From: Fragilaria crotonensis
Taxonomy: Eukaryota > Bacillariophyta > Fragilariophyceae > Fragilariales > Fragilariaceae
Assembly: GCA_022925895.1 (NCBI GenBank)
Contig: JAKSYS010000473.1
Coordinates: forward strand, 1 to 49,822
Direction: 5' to 3'
DNA length: 49,822 nucleotides
The notes under the pieces: generated by a model
Databases searched by the model: none
Seen by the model: only the letters and a program-made list of their open reading frames with translations
What the model was told of the DNA's origin: nothing
In this document: one piece after another, positions 38,369-49,822 of the stretch
How positions within the stretch are numbered: position 1 is the stretch's first letter
Layout: each line of letters opens with the position of its first letter
Made by a program: the position numbers and the translations under genes

Positions 38369-40119
38369 CTACTCATCATTCAAATCCCACGCCGCTCGAA
38401 TATAGCGTGGTTGCAACATGCTGGCTGACCCTTCAACGGCAGTCGGTTCATCACTTATTCTCCCTCCTACCTTCTTCCTGTTTCCCTCTTTAATGCAATA
38501 GTTTAGGAACTCCTTTTCCACTGCAGCAGCCTGCGGGCAAGCCCTGTCCTCAACAACCAAGTCGTACAGCTCATTAAAGCGCCTCATGCCGGCATGACTC
38601 CATCCGCCATATTTGCAGGTCCCACTATTCTGAACGGTATACTTTCCCCGAATTACTTTCTTTCCGCTTTGCTCCGATTGTCCTGCCTGTGCACTACCCT
38701 GTTTCGTCCACTTATCTTGGTAATTCTCGTACATTAGTAGAGCAAATGCCTCGTCGCTTACTGTGACCAGCTTGTCACTGCTACCCGTCATCGTTGCCTG
38801 TGAGATCAGTTGATATTGCTTTTGAACATTCCACACTCGTTTTCCAACCACACAGGACAAGAATTCGCCAAAGAACCAAAACGCAGCCTCCTTTTCACGT
38901 TCGGTTTTTGCCCGCCTGAGCGTACACAACTCCTCGATGGTGAACAATTCCTTGCCCTTCTCTTGGAATTTGGGCATCGTTTCCTCCACCACAATCTTCT
39001 TTCCCGCCGTCTCGCATGTACTCCTCTTTGCATTCAACGACTCATTGAAGACACTTTCGTAAACCACCCGATACATCAAGCGCTTGTCCTGTGGGACCTT
39101 TTCATGCCTCATCACCCAATCCATCGCCTCTCGTAACATGTCATCATTGCTTATAAATTTAATTTTTCGAAACACCTTTGATGTAACGAATGCCTTAACC
39201 CGTTGTGTCGCATACTCTTGCTGATTCCTCCTCGATTCACTTTTGGACATGCCACGAATTGGTACGTCAAGGTTCACAACAGCGGACTCACCATTTTCTT
39301 TCCTCCCGGAACTCTTGCGTTGCATGCTTAGTGTACTAGTCGAACTTGCGCGATTGTTCCTGTCCTCATCCTCCACATCCTCGTCATAAAGTCTCCTCTG
39401 TATCTTTGAGCGTCGCGGAGGAGTCTCTTCGTGGCTTGTTGCACTCGCATAGTCATCTTCTCTGTCCTCATCCTCCACATCCTCGTCATCAAGTCTCCTC
39501 TGTATCTTTGAGCGTTGCGGAGGAGTCTCTTCGTGGCTTGTTGCACTTGCATAGTCATCTTCTTCATCGGCGTCACCTGCTTCTTTCTTATCTGCGCAAT
39601 CATCATCATCATCATCATCCTCCAAAACCTCCACTACGGCTGCAATTGTAGGGTTCGGAACGACGCGGCCTGCAAAAAGATTTCCATCATCGTCATCGCT
39701 GGGGTCAGATTCATTTTCGTAAGATGATGACGATGATGATGATTTGTAACAGGCGCTCTCACTGGTTTTCTGGCTTTTCCTGTCATCTTCTTCCTTTTCA
39801 CGGCTCCTTCCCTTGACGACACGAGTGTTAACTTCCTTGGTTGTTCAAGAACATCGTCCACATCGTTCGATGAGACTTTAGTTTTCTGCCTTCGTTGATC
39901 ACGATTATTGTCCACCTCCTCCACTTCATCATTGCTGTCGACGTCGTCGCTGGCAACGTCAATTTTTGGGGCAGGTTTGGTCGCAATTCTTTTCCCAGTC
40001 GACTTTCTTCTCGCTACACTAGTACTTTTCCTTACCTTTCCCGTCTTCTGTCCGACGTTGTTCCGTCGTGGAGACTTTCTCACTTGTCCTGTTGACCTTG
40101 TTCGTGGTGAGCCTGTCAT
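38369..40119 (-). CDS. Acidic-repeat nuclear-type protein of unknown function, probable frame break
   Basis: Two minus-strand frames seem to form one gene. The first (40119-39634) is basic, with KRIATKPAPKIDVASDD-like stretches. Near 39840-39760 the acidic reading (ENESDPSDDDDGNLFAGRVV) passes into the second frame, which begins at 39634. That frame has a perfect-style tandem repeat of about 35 residues (DDYASATSHEETPP..RSKIQRRL.DEDVEDEDR, twice). A longer C-terminal domain follows with VFRKIKFISNDDMLREAMDW, VSDEAFALLMYENYQDKW and GTCKYGGWSHAGMRRFNELY. I do not recognise a named domain. The last motif recalls ORFs found beside diatom DNA transposons. The high charge and basic patches suggest a nuclear protein. 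It may be host or transposon-borne. Confidence 0.5.
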
Positions 40120-40599
40120 GGTTTGTCCAACAACTCAAGTGAAGCCAATGAAAACAACTAGAGAAGCAGAAGAGCGATGAGTTGTGTTTGTTCCTTTTCT
40201 GTTTTGCGATTCTATGGTATCAATAATGGTGTTTGCTGCACAAATTATTGTGGCAAAGTCCCATTCAAACAGTGAATGCGAACCCCCTCAAATGTGCATA
40301 CGTATGTATTGTATACTCAAAAGTGTAGTTGAATGCTTTAAAAATGCATGTGCATCGTTTGAATAAACGAGATATTGCTCGTGTAACAGCAATATGGCTT
40401 CTATGTAAGAATATACGGTTCAGTTTAAGCGTATAGGGCATGGTCAGTCGTTTTCAATATTTGGGTGTTCCCTCACGATGCAAGGCAGGACTTCGCTCTG
40501 GTACTGTATCTACGCGTGTGCGTGCGTTGAAGTGCACGTGCACTTCGACACTCCGAATCAACGTCCTCATATTACGCATAGAGTAACAGAGACTATGAT
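40120..40599. other. Upstream region of the acidic-repeat gene
   Basis: No gene was seen. It becomes AT-rich towards 40600 and may contain the left edge of the Plavaka-like element. Confidence 0.35.
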
Positions 40600-40659
40600 T
40601 TTAATACTAATGAACTTGTACATTTGACATGTGTGTTGATATATATATACAAATTAACA

Positions 40660-40965
40660 ATTTAATAGTGCGTATATATATATATAAATGCACTCTACCA
40701 GTGCATGTGCGTTGGACATGTGTTTCTCCTTAAATGTAATCACTGTGCTCATGTGTGTGTTTATACTATTCGTATCCTTGTTCTTATATAAAAGCACTAT
40801 ACCAGTACTTGTGTGCAATGGACATGTGTGTAACTCGCTAAGTATTATGATGGTGCTCAAATGTTTATAATATACTATTCAAATGCGAATATTTATATAA
40901 ACTAACCGTATCAGTACTTATGTGCGCTGGACAGGTGTGGTCCTCGCTAAGTATCATGAATAAAA
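40660..40965 (+). repeat. Three 106-bp direct repeats in AT-rich DNA
   Basis: Units share the pattern ataccagtac(tt)gtgtgc.(a/t)ggacatgtgtg, followed by ctcgctaagtat.atga. Key words fall near 40696, 40801 and 40908. The units differ at many positions. They are followed within 550 bp by the partner gene of the transposon. Confidence 0.7.
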
Positions 40966-41485
40966 ATTTCTGCGGTATGTTTTGTACAGTGCTTTGTTGT
41001 AAGCAGCTTGAAGACATTTAGAAATAGATTTTCAATCGTTTCTGCATTGAAGTCCCAGGTTAATCCTGGGATAGCTCCACTGTAAAATGCATAGTAAAGT
41101 CAGTTCGCATTTTCCCTTTTTCGGATACACATGTATTTCGCATCTGCAATGCGGTATGTTTTCTACGCCATTTGTTCGTAGAATAAATTCACTCAATTCG
41201 ACGACAACAACACACCGTTTGTTATTGCTTTTTCTTGGCAATGGCAAGTTATTGTTGTTGATTGTCGCTCTGGTATCGCTGTTGTTGTCGACTGTCGCGG
41301 CGTGAACGTTCTCTTTTGTTCTTTCGTAGTTGACGTCGTTCCCTGCCATCCAGTGGGTTGAACGACGCCTGCGAAGGAGCAACACGAGAACAGGATCGCT
41401 GGTTTTGTCTACTGTCGCGGCGTGAACGTTCTCTTGTCGTTCTTTTGTAGTTGACGTCGTGCCCTGCCATCCAGTGGGTTGAACG
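40966..41485. other. 5' region of the partner gene
   Basis: No independent gene was seen. A minus-strand frame of 203 residues across 41032-41643 arises from the duplicated DNA below and looks spurious. Confidence 0.4.
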
Positions 41486-41525
41486 ATGCCTACGAAGGAG
41501 CAAGACGAGAACTTTATGTCGTCCA
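41288..41525 (+). repeat. Tandem duplication of about 120 bp at the partner gene start
   Basis: The block starting actgtcgcggcgtgaacgtt at 41291 recurs at 41411, with ccctgccatccagtgggttgaacga in both. The second copy contains the start codon at 41486 (cgatgcctacgaaggag). The first copy has cgacgcctgcgaaggag, with ACG in place of ATG. Confidence 0.88.
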
Positions 41526-43955
41526 GTCGACGTAATAAGCGCAGTATAGCTAATAAGAAGCGAACGTCGTCTTGTGCGACAGGCTTGCGAAACAGGGCGT
41601 CAGCGAAGGAGAAGCGATCATCGTCTTGTGCGACTGACGGCAAAAATGGCGTTTGTCACAATGGCCAGGATGACATCCACGCTGATGGGAATAATGGAAA
41701 GGAGGATGATGACTTGGTATTTGAGGTTGATAGCGATAGCGATAGCGATCAGGATGATGACTTGTTGTTTGACGTTGATGGCGATAGCGATAATGAAGGC
41801 AATGTTGGTGGCTATGACGGTCCATGCTTGCCGAATCGACCGGAGCGCAAATTCCTGCCGTCGCAGAGACAAGCTATGCTATTGCTGTCGATGGCGGTGC
41901 CTCCTGAGGATAGAGCTCACTTCAGGAGCGCTATCATGCCTTCGCGACTGGGAAGGAGACATCTCCGTGTCCCCTGGCTGGAACGACGCGAAAGGTATGC
42001 AACACTAACGTTGCTTGGATAGCCGCTGCATACGGATGCGACTTCGTACACCAACTACAATGCGCGGCTGACATGTTCCCATTCTCTGGGATGGAGTCAT
42101 GCTTCCTCAGCGAGATCTACGTCATGGATGTCATCCTCAATAGATCGCCTTTGATGAAAACCGAACCAAGTGCCGAGCTTCCAACAAAGAAGGCTGCTTC
42201 ATCGGTGGTGGGGGGTGAAGATGATGTCCTGTTGGTCAGATCATACCATGAAGACGATCTTGATGATAAGAATGATTTCAAGTTTCGCACCATGATACTC
42301 TTCTTGCCTCAATGTGGCGTTTTCTACTGTGCCAGAGAGCGTCGCAAGGAGGATGTCGGTGTGGCTAAAACACATGTGGCCCTGGACATGAGCTGGCTTC
42401 GCCTTGAGAGGAGCACCGACAGTAATGGGAAGGTGTCGTACACCTTCGGCAAGGGAGGGTATGTCAAGCGATTTCATATGGAAGAACCAAAACAATTTCG
42501 GTACCTGGAGTACCGTGGCTATTCATGTGGGCGATTTGACGAATTCGTTGACCGTGTTTCGGCATGGCGAATTTCCTTGAACCTCACGAAGGATTTGCAG
42601 CAGAATCGGGTTGTCTACAGGGTGGAACAATGTCGGGACAGCGACGGCCCGAAGATGGCACCTGATGTCTTCGATGGTTCATGGCATCCCGACATCCCAC
42701 GGGAATATCTGGCGGTAGAATACAACCAACGCCTTGCAGTTGCGAACAGTGCAAGGCGGGACGGGCGTCACTATGCCGAGGGGTGTCATCACTATCGTCT
42801 GCCGGACACGTGCTGGATCATCGATCCGGCATCTGAACACTTTGTCGACATCATGGTGGACCTACCTTGCCTTGGTCAGCAGAGGAATCGGCAGTCGGTC
42901 ATCATGGTGAGGAATGTCAACTTCCTGACTGACGATGGGGTGAGGATCTTTTGGATGCGATGGCTTGTATTACAAAGCATAATAAGGCCTTGAGACTTGC
43001 AAAGAAGAAGGGTGCAGCGAGGTCCAATGCTGGTGATTACGGCACCATGCATGCGATTGGAACTCATGTGCACTTGGATGGTGTCACCACAAGCGCATAC
43101 AAGGCGAATGAGGCTGTGGGTGAGGCTCTCCTTAGGAAATGGTCGTCTCCCTCGCAGTGATTGGGAGGTGTGCCTTTCCTCAGGTATATGCTGTGATCCG
43201 CGACACTGAGGGAATTGTGGTCTCCATCCTGTGGTGCCGATGGATGGTGAGGGTGGACGGCGAGTTGGATACACTGTCGACACGAGTGTCGACCTGGGAA
43301 ACGCTTCTCATTATGACTTCAACGATGCCTCTCAGGGTTACAGTCAGTTTTTGGAAGACATTCCTGGAAAGGAACGAACTGGTATCTTGTGATGCCCAAC
43401 ATCCATGGACGTCGTCCTGGTCCCAACTCGACCTGGGTCCCCTTTGCTGGCCTTGCTATCAAGATCACGAACGGAGTTGCCGTAAGCTGGGATGGTCGAG
43501 ATATCCGACACTGTACGTCGGTGTCGGAACCGGATGGTCCCCCTGTTGAAGGGGCCGCTGGTGATTGGGCTGGAAGTGTGCGACATACGGAGAATCATCT
43601 GTATGGGACGTTTACTGCGGCAAAGGAAAGAGTGGTTGACGCCGGGAGGAAGATGTCTGCTGCTATGGCTGTGGATCGTCCTGAACGCCCCAATCCTGCA
43701 GCTGCTGCCATTGCCAGTGGTGACTTGGAAGAGTCAAGCATGCCAGCGACAAGTGCCAAGAAGAGGAGGAGACGACAGAAAGTTAGGAAGAGATCGCGGC
43801 GGAGGCATTCTCATGTTGCTTATGAGGCTGCTGACGATAATGACGATGATGATGATGAGGATGATGGTGGTGTGGTGCCGAAGTTTACTGAACCCTTGTT
43901 GCCTGTGGAAAGTCCCCATGCTACTACATACCGAATTCCGAAGATGATCCGGTGA
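41486..43955 (+). pseudogene. Partner protein of the Plavaka-like transposon, frameshifted
   Basis: This is a large uncharacterised protein, about 800 residues if its frames are followed. It starts with Ser/Lys-rich text and an acidic stretch (DLVFEVDSDSDSDQDDD). It then passes through GDISVSPGWNDAKGMQH, AWIAAAYGCDFVHQLQCAAD and MFPFSGMESCFLSEIYVMD. A long central part (42073-42993) is open. After 42950 it goes on as KHNKALRLAKKKGAARSNAG, CAFPQVYAVIRDTEG, VDTSVDLGNASHYDFNDASQ, then GLAIKITNGVAVSWDGRDIR and HLYGTFTAAKERVVDAGRK. It ends in a basic patch and an acid run. I recognise the last motifs as ones that accompany this transposase type in diatoms, but not a function. At least four frame changes occur (near 41930, 42005, 42950 and 43160-43300). 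Confidence 0.6.
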
Positions 43956-43982
43956 AAACACTTTTAATAGCAAAGATGACAT

Positions 43983-46900
43983 CTACCTTCGCTGTTTCTT
44001 CCGTGTTTCATGTGACCTGATGGCAACAATATCAACTTCGGATTCGTCGTCGTCATCCGACTCATCATCACCTTCATCATCGTCGTTGTCATCCTGATCT
44101 TCATCATCATCCTCGTCTTCATCATTATCCTCGTCTTCATCATGATCACCATCTCTTTCATTACGAACCTTCACTTCGTAATCCTTCTCAAAAGTTGGTT
44201 TATGCCTGTCTTTGTGGCAGCTTGTGATCATGGTGTCCCACGCTGATGCCCACTCTTCTTTCCTTAGGAAGAGGAAGAGGAAAGACTCGTCTTGTTCACG
44301 AACAGTGGGGTCAACATCGCGAATTCAATCGTTGGTCCCACGATGTTTCTGACGTCGATCAGATATAAAATCGGGTATGTTGCTTCTTCATCATGGTACC
44401 ACATCTTGTAACGCCCAATCATGGTGTTGCTGTCCATTCTGGTGTTTTCCTCGTCGATGGCAAGGAATGAGTGCACCAGTGCATACACGCCAGCTTTAAT
44501 GGGTTCTTGTCCAACTTCGGGGATGTTGATCCTCGTGATCGGAGGCAGGTCTCGCAAGTCAATGAACGTGTGGATGAAGGCTGGGAGGATGGGGATACTT
44601 ATAGTTTGGCCACTCGACCATGGCGTGGTCATGCCATGGTTGACCGTCATAGATGCTTGGATGGGCCCTGTATTTGTGTCCCTCAGCGGAGATGAACTCT
44701 GTGCTACACCGAAGCTCCCATCCCTGTATGGGGCAAACAATACGTTGCAAGGTAATGCATTGCCTTCCCTGCAGGAGTCTCCATGGGGATGATCCCCTGG
44801 ATACTTGCGAAACCACTGGAATGATGGACGTGCATCGCCAAGAGGCCATGAGATCGTGAACCTCCGGCCGCCAAGCTTCCACTTATCTGCTGATGTGTTG
44901 CTGTCCTCTGCCGCTGCTGACCTTCCCCTCGCCATGCTGGCGTGGTCGCATTCCATGTCATAAACTGCTGACGAAATGGCGAGGTTCTCTACATATCGTT
45001 CTGCCGCTTGCTTCGTGAAAGTCTTCGCCCTTTTTTGTGTGTTCCGGGCTGTCATCTTGGAAAGTGGTATGTGAGCAGATTCAGCGTAGGCACTGTTCAC
45101 ATTCTCGGGCACACCATGGTCCAAAATATCTTCGCAAATGTGTAACACCAGATGATTCTTGATCGTGTTGTTTCCCATTCCAGTTTGTCGAGGACAGATG
45201 TTTGCAACATTGCGCATGAGCCACTGGACTGCGTATTTGGACTTCACGACTTGATGCCTTGGCATTTCCGGTTGCTTCATCCACTGGTGCCACTGGAGGA
45301 GTGACGACACGGCCAATATCCAATCCGATACATGGCATTCGAAGCGGAGATTGTGATCGGGATGGGTGGGGATGCTCTTCGTTGCCTTGCTCTTCGCCTT
45401 CTTCTTCTTTGCCTTGCCTTCTGGCTCCCCCGCCTTCTTCGCCTTGGGCTTCATGTGGTTCACCTTCGTGTGCTTCGCCATCACCTTCTTGGGGGGCTTC
45501 TTCTTGGTCGGGAATATGTTCTTGAATGAGGTGGTATGAAGTGCAAACAACTTCACCAGGAGGCATCCAGTGATCTCGTGACCCATGAGATTTGTACCAG
45601 ATGAGAAGCCCTTGGGAAAGTTCATTCTGGGGAGGTCACGATCACTATGTCTTGACAATTGTGTGCCAATTCTTGCACACAGCGCGTCATAACGTTTCAC
45701 TGCCACAGAATTTTTGCCCCCCGCTTGGGATGCGAACGCTTCGAGGCAGTACTTGAACCAACCTAGCGATACAAGGTGCAACATCTCACCAGGGCATGCG
45801 CCAAAAATTCCGCGCTCATTGTGTGATCCGAAACGAGCCCTGCCAAAGCCGTTGCGCAGATAGTTTTGTGACATGTCTTTGAGTGCGTTCAGGTTTGCGG
45901 TGGCACCTACTTGACTTACAGCTGAGTTGGCACCAGCGATTAATCGGTTTATGGCTGCTGGTTTCCTGTGGTTAAACTTTGCCTTCGAGTACCCTGATAA
46001 ACGTGTGGGGCATTCGCAAACACGGCAAAGCTGCTTGACCTTTTCAAATCGGGCAGTGTAATGCCCACAGAGGCGATCGTGTCCCTCGGTATCCCCAATG
46101 ATGAAGGGAATATAGGGGGTGCAGCACCACTGGATACACTCTCTCGTTGTAATGGAGATTCCACTTGAATCCGTGACGTTGGAGGTCAAGGTATCCCGAT
46201 ACTTCGAGGATGAACTCAATCTGAAGGTGCATCTCGTTGAGTAAATATGTTGCCCATGGCAAACCTGGGAGTGGTTTCAGGGGTACACGGGCAATCACGC
46301 TGCCGTCAGGCAGGTATGGGCACGGTGTAACAGTATCAGGAACACCGCCTTGCATCTTGGTTTGGTGTGCAGGGCTGCTATGACAAACATAACCAAGAAT
46401 TCGCATTGCGGTGTGCTTGGAACGAACACTGTGCTTCAGAAGACCATGGGATATGGTCAGTGGCTCCATTTGAAGCCTACCGTAAGTGTCGACCTGTGTC
46501 TTGTCCATGGCCACGATTGTGGGTAAAATCATATCGACATCTGGATTTTTCACCAGGGCTTCGTATGTCTTTCGGTAGCACTGTCCTGTGTTGATGTCAC
46601 CAATCATCGATGATTTGGGGGGACCAATGAAAGGATCCTTTTCTGGCGAATCGAATAGGTAGTTTTCATCACGATTCAGCAAAGGGCAGGAGAGTAGGGA
46701 TGCGAAGACTTCCCCTGGCATCGAAATATATCATTGGTACTGTCCTCCTGGAGTAAGGGAGGTAGAACAACTTCTCCTTCGGAATCAATCCCTTCATGTT
46801 GTACCGACAATACAAGTTATGGACAACCTTGCGGCGAGAAGGTTGGCAGTCGGGATGGAATATGTGACCCTGGCCATTTGCCTTTGCAGCCCAATTGAGA

Positions 46901-47394
46901 ATGCCTGAAAAGGCTTTCAGTGGCGCTTTTAGTTCCTTCAGTAGATGCAATAACTCTATATGTACCTTTTCTTCACCAGAGAACCTGTCCAAACCGAATG
47001 GATTCAATCGTAACTCCTGCATTTCCTCGTACAAGTCCAAAATGATCCCATCAGGGATCTCATTGTCCTCGCTCTCATCCTCTGATTCTTCACTGCTGTT
47101 ACAGACAGAGACATCACCATCAGACATCATACCAAAGTCGTCATCAAACCCTTCATTGTTATGTTCATCAATTGGTTTGTCAACTGTTGTTTCACGCCTA
47201 GAATTTTTTCTTGATTGTCCTGCACCAGCGGTATCACATTCCTCGTTGCAATCTGAAGCATCAGGTCTGTGCACGTCATCAAGAACTCCGTTGTTGACCA
47301 TATCTGATGGCAAGCTATCGTAGAAAGCGGCACAACGTGCATTCAAGAAAGGTGACTGGACAGTCGATGGAAAGCTGCATTGCAACATGCACAA
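43983..47394 (-). pseudogene. Plavaka-like (CACTA superfamily) transposase, frameshifted
   Basis: This DDE-type DNA transposase covers about 1100 residues in four frames. Part 1 (47394-46669) has an acidic N-terminus, then ELLHLLKELKAPLKAFSGIL and NWAAKANGQGHIFHP. Part 2 (46721-46044) has ILPTIVAMDKTQVDTYGRLQ with the first catalytic-type Asp, MEPLTISHGLLKHSVRSKHT and AMRILGYV. Part 3 (from about 46160) has YIPFIIGDTEGHDRLCGHYT with the second Asp, CRVCECPT and CPGEMLHLVSLGWFKYCLEA. Part 4 (from about 44325 to 43983) has VDPTVREQDESFLFLFLRKE and EWASAWDTM, then an acidic tail of Asp and Glu. The motif order fits the Plavaka branch. Breaks lie near 46720, 46110 and 44325. The enzyme would cut and paste the element. 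This copy cannot make it as read. Confidence 0.78.
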
Positions 47395-48663
47395 CGAACA
47401 CTACCACCAGTTGGCACCGATGACATGAAAGCAGTTCTTGAAAGTCAAAAGTGAATCGATGATTGTGAAAAAACCATTTATGTGACTGGACAAATACAAT
47501 TACAAGAGTGAATACTTAACAGCAAAACGTTTGCAAGATACATACCGTGTGAAACAATGACATGAAATTTTGAGTGGGTACAAAGCATGGTTACACATTT
47601 AAACTTTACGTTCAGTGGAAAATTTTAAAGCGCGCAAGATCCAAATCAAATGGCAGAATTGGCGGTAAAATATGCGCACAATCGCCGGTGCATGTCGTTA
47701 AATAAGAAAATAAAATGTAAAATTACAATCCAATGTTCCATACTACATCACAAATGTCCAAACGAACAGCAAAAGTTATCAAATGTTGCATCTATAAAAT
47801 GTAAAATTTATGAACAAACCTTCAATGTTGCTATAAATAAGAAGACATGCCGATATCTAGCTACGCATCAGTACATATGCCCCATACACGTGTATGATTT
47901 ACCTATGTAAATGTCAATTATAACAATAATATTGTTAAAAGCAACCATATTGTCACCATTAACTGCCTAAATCTCGCCATGTAAAGGAAAGCTCACCATT
48001 ACGCACCTTCTGATGTAGTGATAAATAGTTAATGAAGATCCTACTTTTTATACTATGTACGAAGAGATAGGACAACACCGATAGAGGGAGTGATAGAGTT
48101 GATGTATCTGCTGTCGCATGATCTCCTCATTCTACGACCTCCAAGGCGGCGGTTCGAGTGCACACGGGTGAACGAAAGAATCGTGCCAGTTTTTTGAATA
48201 GTCACCGTCGTAGATCCTCGTAGTAATTTTACGACGTACTTACTAGAAAAATCGAACATGCTCCGAGTACAAAATTCTCACTTGTCGTCCTTCCACCTGC
48301 TTGAGTGACCATGGCATTCCCCATTACACCACACAAGCCATAACTTTGCCTTCCGTCTTGGTGATGTATTAACATTTTGGATACATGGTGGCTAGCTAGC
48401 AAGACAGAAAATCAACGAGAGATGTGACCGCAATTTGCAATGATGATGATTCTCCAGTTGCGGCCCAACCGCTGTTTCCGACTTGTTTTCAACTGCCAGC
48501 ACCAACCAACATCACAGGACCATTTGTCTGGATAAATTGATGAGAAATGTCAGAAGTTCTACGAAGAAAGCAAGAACGCAGGAAATGACAGCATGATAGA
48601 GCTCTTACTACATTGCGAGGCAAACGTGTATGTTACCGAGACACAACAACAATGCATCCAAAA
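47395..48663. other. AT-rich flank of the Plavaka-like element and beyond
   Basis: The sequence from about 47540 to 48000 is AT-rich, with recurring aaaatgtaaaattta words. It probably includes the transposase promoter and the right end of the element. No gene was seen. Confidence 0.4.
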
Positions 48664-49822
48664 CTACGACTTGTCGTCCGATGATTTTAAACCATCCAAA
48701 CCCTTGCAATTGTAGACTGGTGTGAGCAAGGCGGATGCCTTTACTGCACAGCAAGATGCATCAGGAAGCTTAGCTAAAGCCACGATGACTGACTCACAAG
48801 ACTGGTGGAGGAGCATGCTACTGTAGTAGTGACAATTGTGCATGATGTTGACAAGTCTCTCGCATTGCGATTCGGGAAGAAACACGGTTGGAAGGGGGGT
48901 GACGCATATTTTAGTACATTGATCGGTCTTAATCAAAGCTTGAACGTGATGCTTGTCCAGAAGGTTTCTTTTGCGGTGATAATTGGCATCAATTTAAACC
49001 AAGAGATGACCGTGGGAAATTGCGACAATGCCCATTGGATGTAAGAAGTCTGTGGGGTCAATGAAATCAGTCACCTACTAGGTGGCTGACTGCATTCGTA
49101 CAATCTCAATGTTATGGAGAAGCCTTCTGATCTTGAGACAGAATGGGGATCCGCAAATTGGTTTTGACAGAGATTATGCCATTCTGCAATGGTCATGTTG
49201 TACTTTCAGATTTTGATGTCCAGCACTGATACGTGTGGACTGACGGTGGGATGACCACTACACATCCTTGGTATCAATCTGGCTGAGGACATGCCTCTCT
49301 AGACAGCCGCTTTGGAAATTATGAATGAAAGTCGGATCCTGTGTGTGAGCTGCGCTTTGTTTGCAAGGTCACGTCCAGGTCGATAGTGACACAAAAGAGC
49401 GATTTCGGAGTTGGCCTTTGCTGTGACGAGCTAGTTGAAGCCAGTGATCTTTATGAACATTACACATGGCATTGCATGATAGGGGAATTCAATCCAGAGC
49501 AACAAATGCTTTGTCTCTTTCTGCACGATGTGATGCACAAGAGCAAAAAGGAATACTTTGATAGCTCCTGTATAGGTTGTCCCAATAAGGGTAACGTATT
49601 ATCTCAACAAAAACCTGATTTGCACCATGTGTCTATAGTACAATCATAAGAGAGAGTGAACAAAGTGAACTGCTGTTCAATACACTTCCATGAACATTCT
49701 GGACTATACTGAAGAACGTCGGATGTGGCATGAGGCAGGAGCCATCATCGGAACGAGGGACTGAATTGGATTTTCACAGTCGCTGTACTTTTGTACCAAC
49801 AGGTACTTGAGGAGGAAAAAAA
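48664..49822. other. Window end, no recognisable gene
   Basis: Short frames exist on both strands. The longest is 49341-49649 on the plus strand (102 residues, Cys- and His-containing: YEHYTWHCMIGEFNPEQQML, LFLHDVMHKSKKEYF). It could be an exon or relic, but it has no recognised domain and no good start context. A small hairpin lies at 49066-49090 (agtcacc, then ggtggct). Confidence 0.3.

Larger units (their letters stand above)
40600..47950 (-). mobile_element. Plavaka/CACTA-like DNA transposon, boundaries approximate
   Basis: A transposase on the minus strand (43983-47394) and a partner protein on the plus strand (41486-43955) face each other with 27 bp between their stops. AT-rich, repeat-bearing flanks lie on both sides. 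A set of three 106-bp direct repeats at 40660-40965 looks like the subterminal repeats of CACTA-type elements. I could not find a convincing terminal inverted repeat or target duplication. The limits given are the outermost AT-rich stretches, not proven ends. All genes carry frame breaks. Confidence 0.5.

Noticed and set aside
41032-41643. 203-residue minus-strand frame over the duplicated start region
   Set aside because: Its length comes from reading through two copies of one 120-bp duplication, and it is antisense to the partner gene start. No domain was seen.
47860-47990. Terminal inverted repeat of the Plavaka-like element against 40380-40430
   Set aside because: Only scattered short matches (such as caatatgg) are shared. 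The alignment needs too many gaps to support an end.
48086-48175. tRNA candidate from the word ggttcgagtgc
   Set aside because: No matching acceptor stem, D-arm or anticodon arm could be laid out around it.

Overview
The window looks like nuclear DNA of a diatom or a close stramenopile alga. The evidence is short GT-AG introns (65 to 104 bp), a plastid fibrillin whose leader has the signal-peptide-plus-Phe form used for secondary plastids, a heat shock factor (a family expanded in diatoms), and several transposon families. No tRNA, rRNA or bacterial-type operon was seen. The species is not identified.

Region by region. (1) 124-6402: a tyrosine-recombinase retrotransposon of the Ngaro/PAT/DIRS kind, with Gag, RT-RNase H and recombinase domains. 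It is bounded by split direct repeats in the order A1 - genes - B1-A2-B2. The reading frames are broken, although A1 and A2 are almost identical. (2) 6669-11777: a probable Mutator-like (MULE) element. It has a 32-bp perfect terminal inverted repeat, a broken transposase on the minus strand, and two arrays of a 73-bp repeat in opposite orientation around a loop, like a foldback element. (3) 12.6-28 kb: a gene-dense host segment with a heat shock factor, a CDK-like kinase with a cyclin-like tail, a secreted EF-hand protein, an armadillo protein, an ankyrin protein, a plastid fibrillin, a PRL phosphatase and a large acidic-repeat protein ending in a villin headpiece. (4) 28-35 kb: a rearranged segment. 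A CCDC137-like gene and an ABC1/ADCK kinase lie tail to tail, but their 3' ends are duplicated around a block holding an aquaporin gene and loose fragments of the villin-headpiece gene. A decayed second aquaporin follows. (5) 36-47.4 kb: transposon-derived material. It includes a decayed ORF, an acidic-repeat ORF of unknown function, and a Plavaka/CACTA-like element with a transposase and a convergent partner protein, both frameshifted. (6) The last 2.4 kb has no recognisable gene.

The host genes are independent units and do not form one pathway. The strongest unusual points are the foldback-like inverted satellite arrays inside the MULE, the kinase-cyclin fusion, the duplicated tail-to-tail locus with captured fragments, and the uncharacterised partner protein of the Plavaka-like element. 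Several genes carry single-base frame breaks. Without reads I cannot tell assembly indels from true decay.
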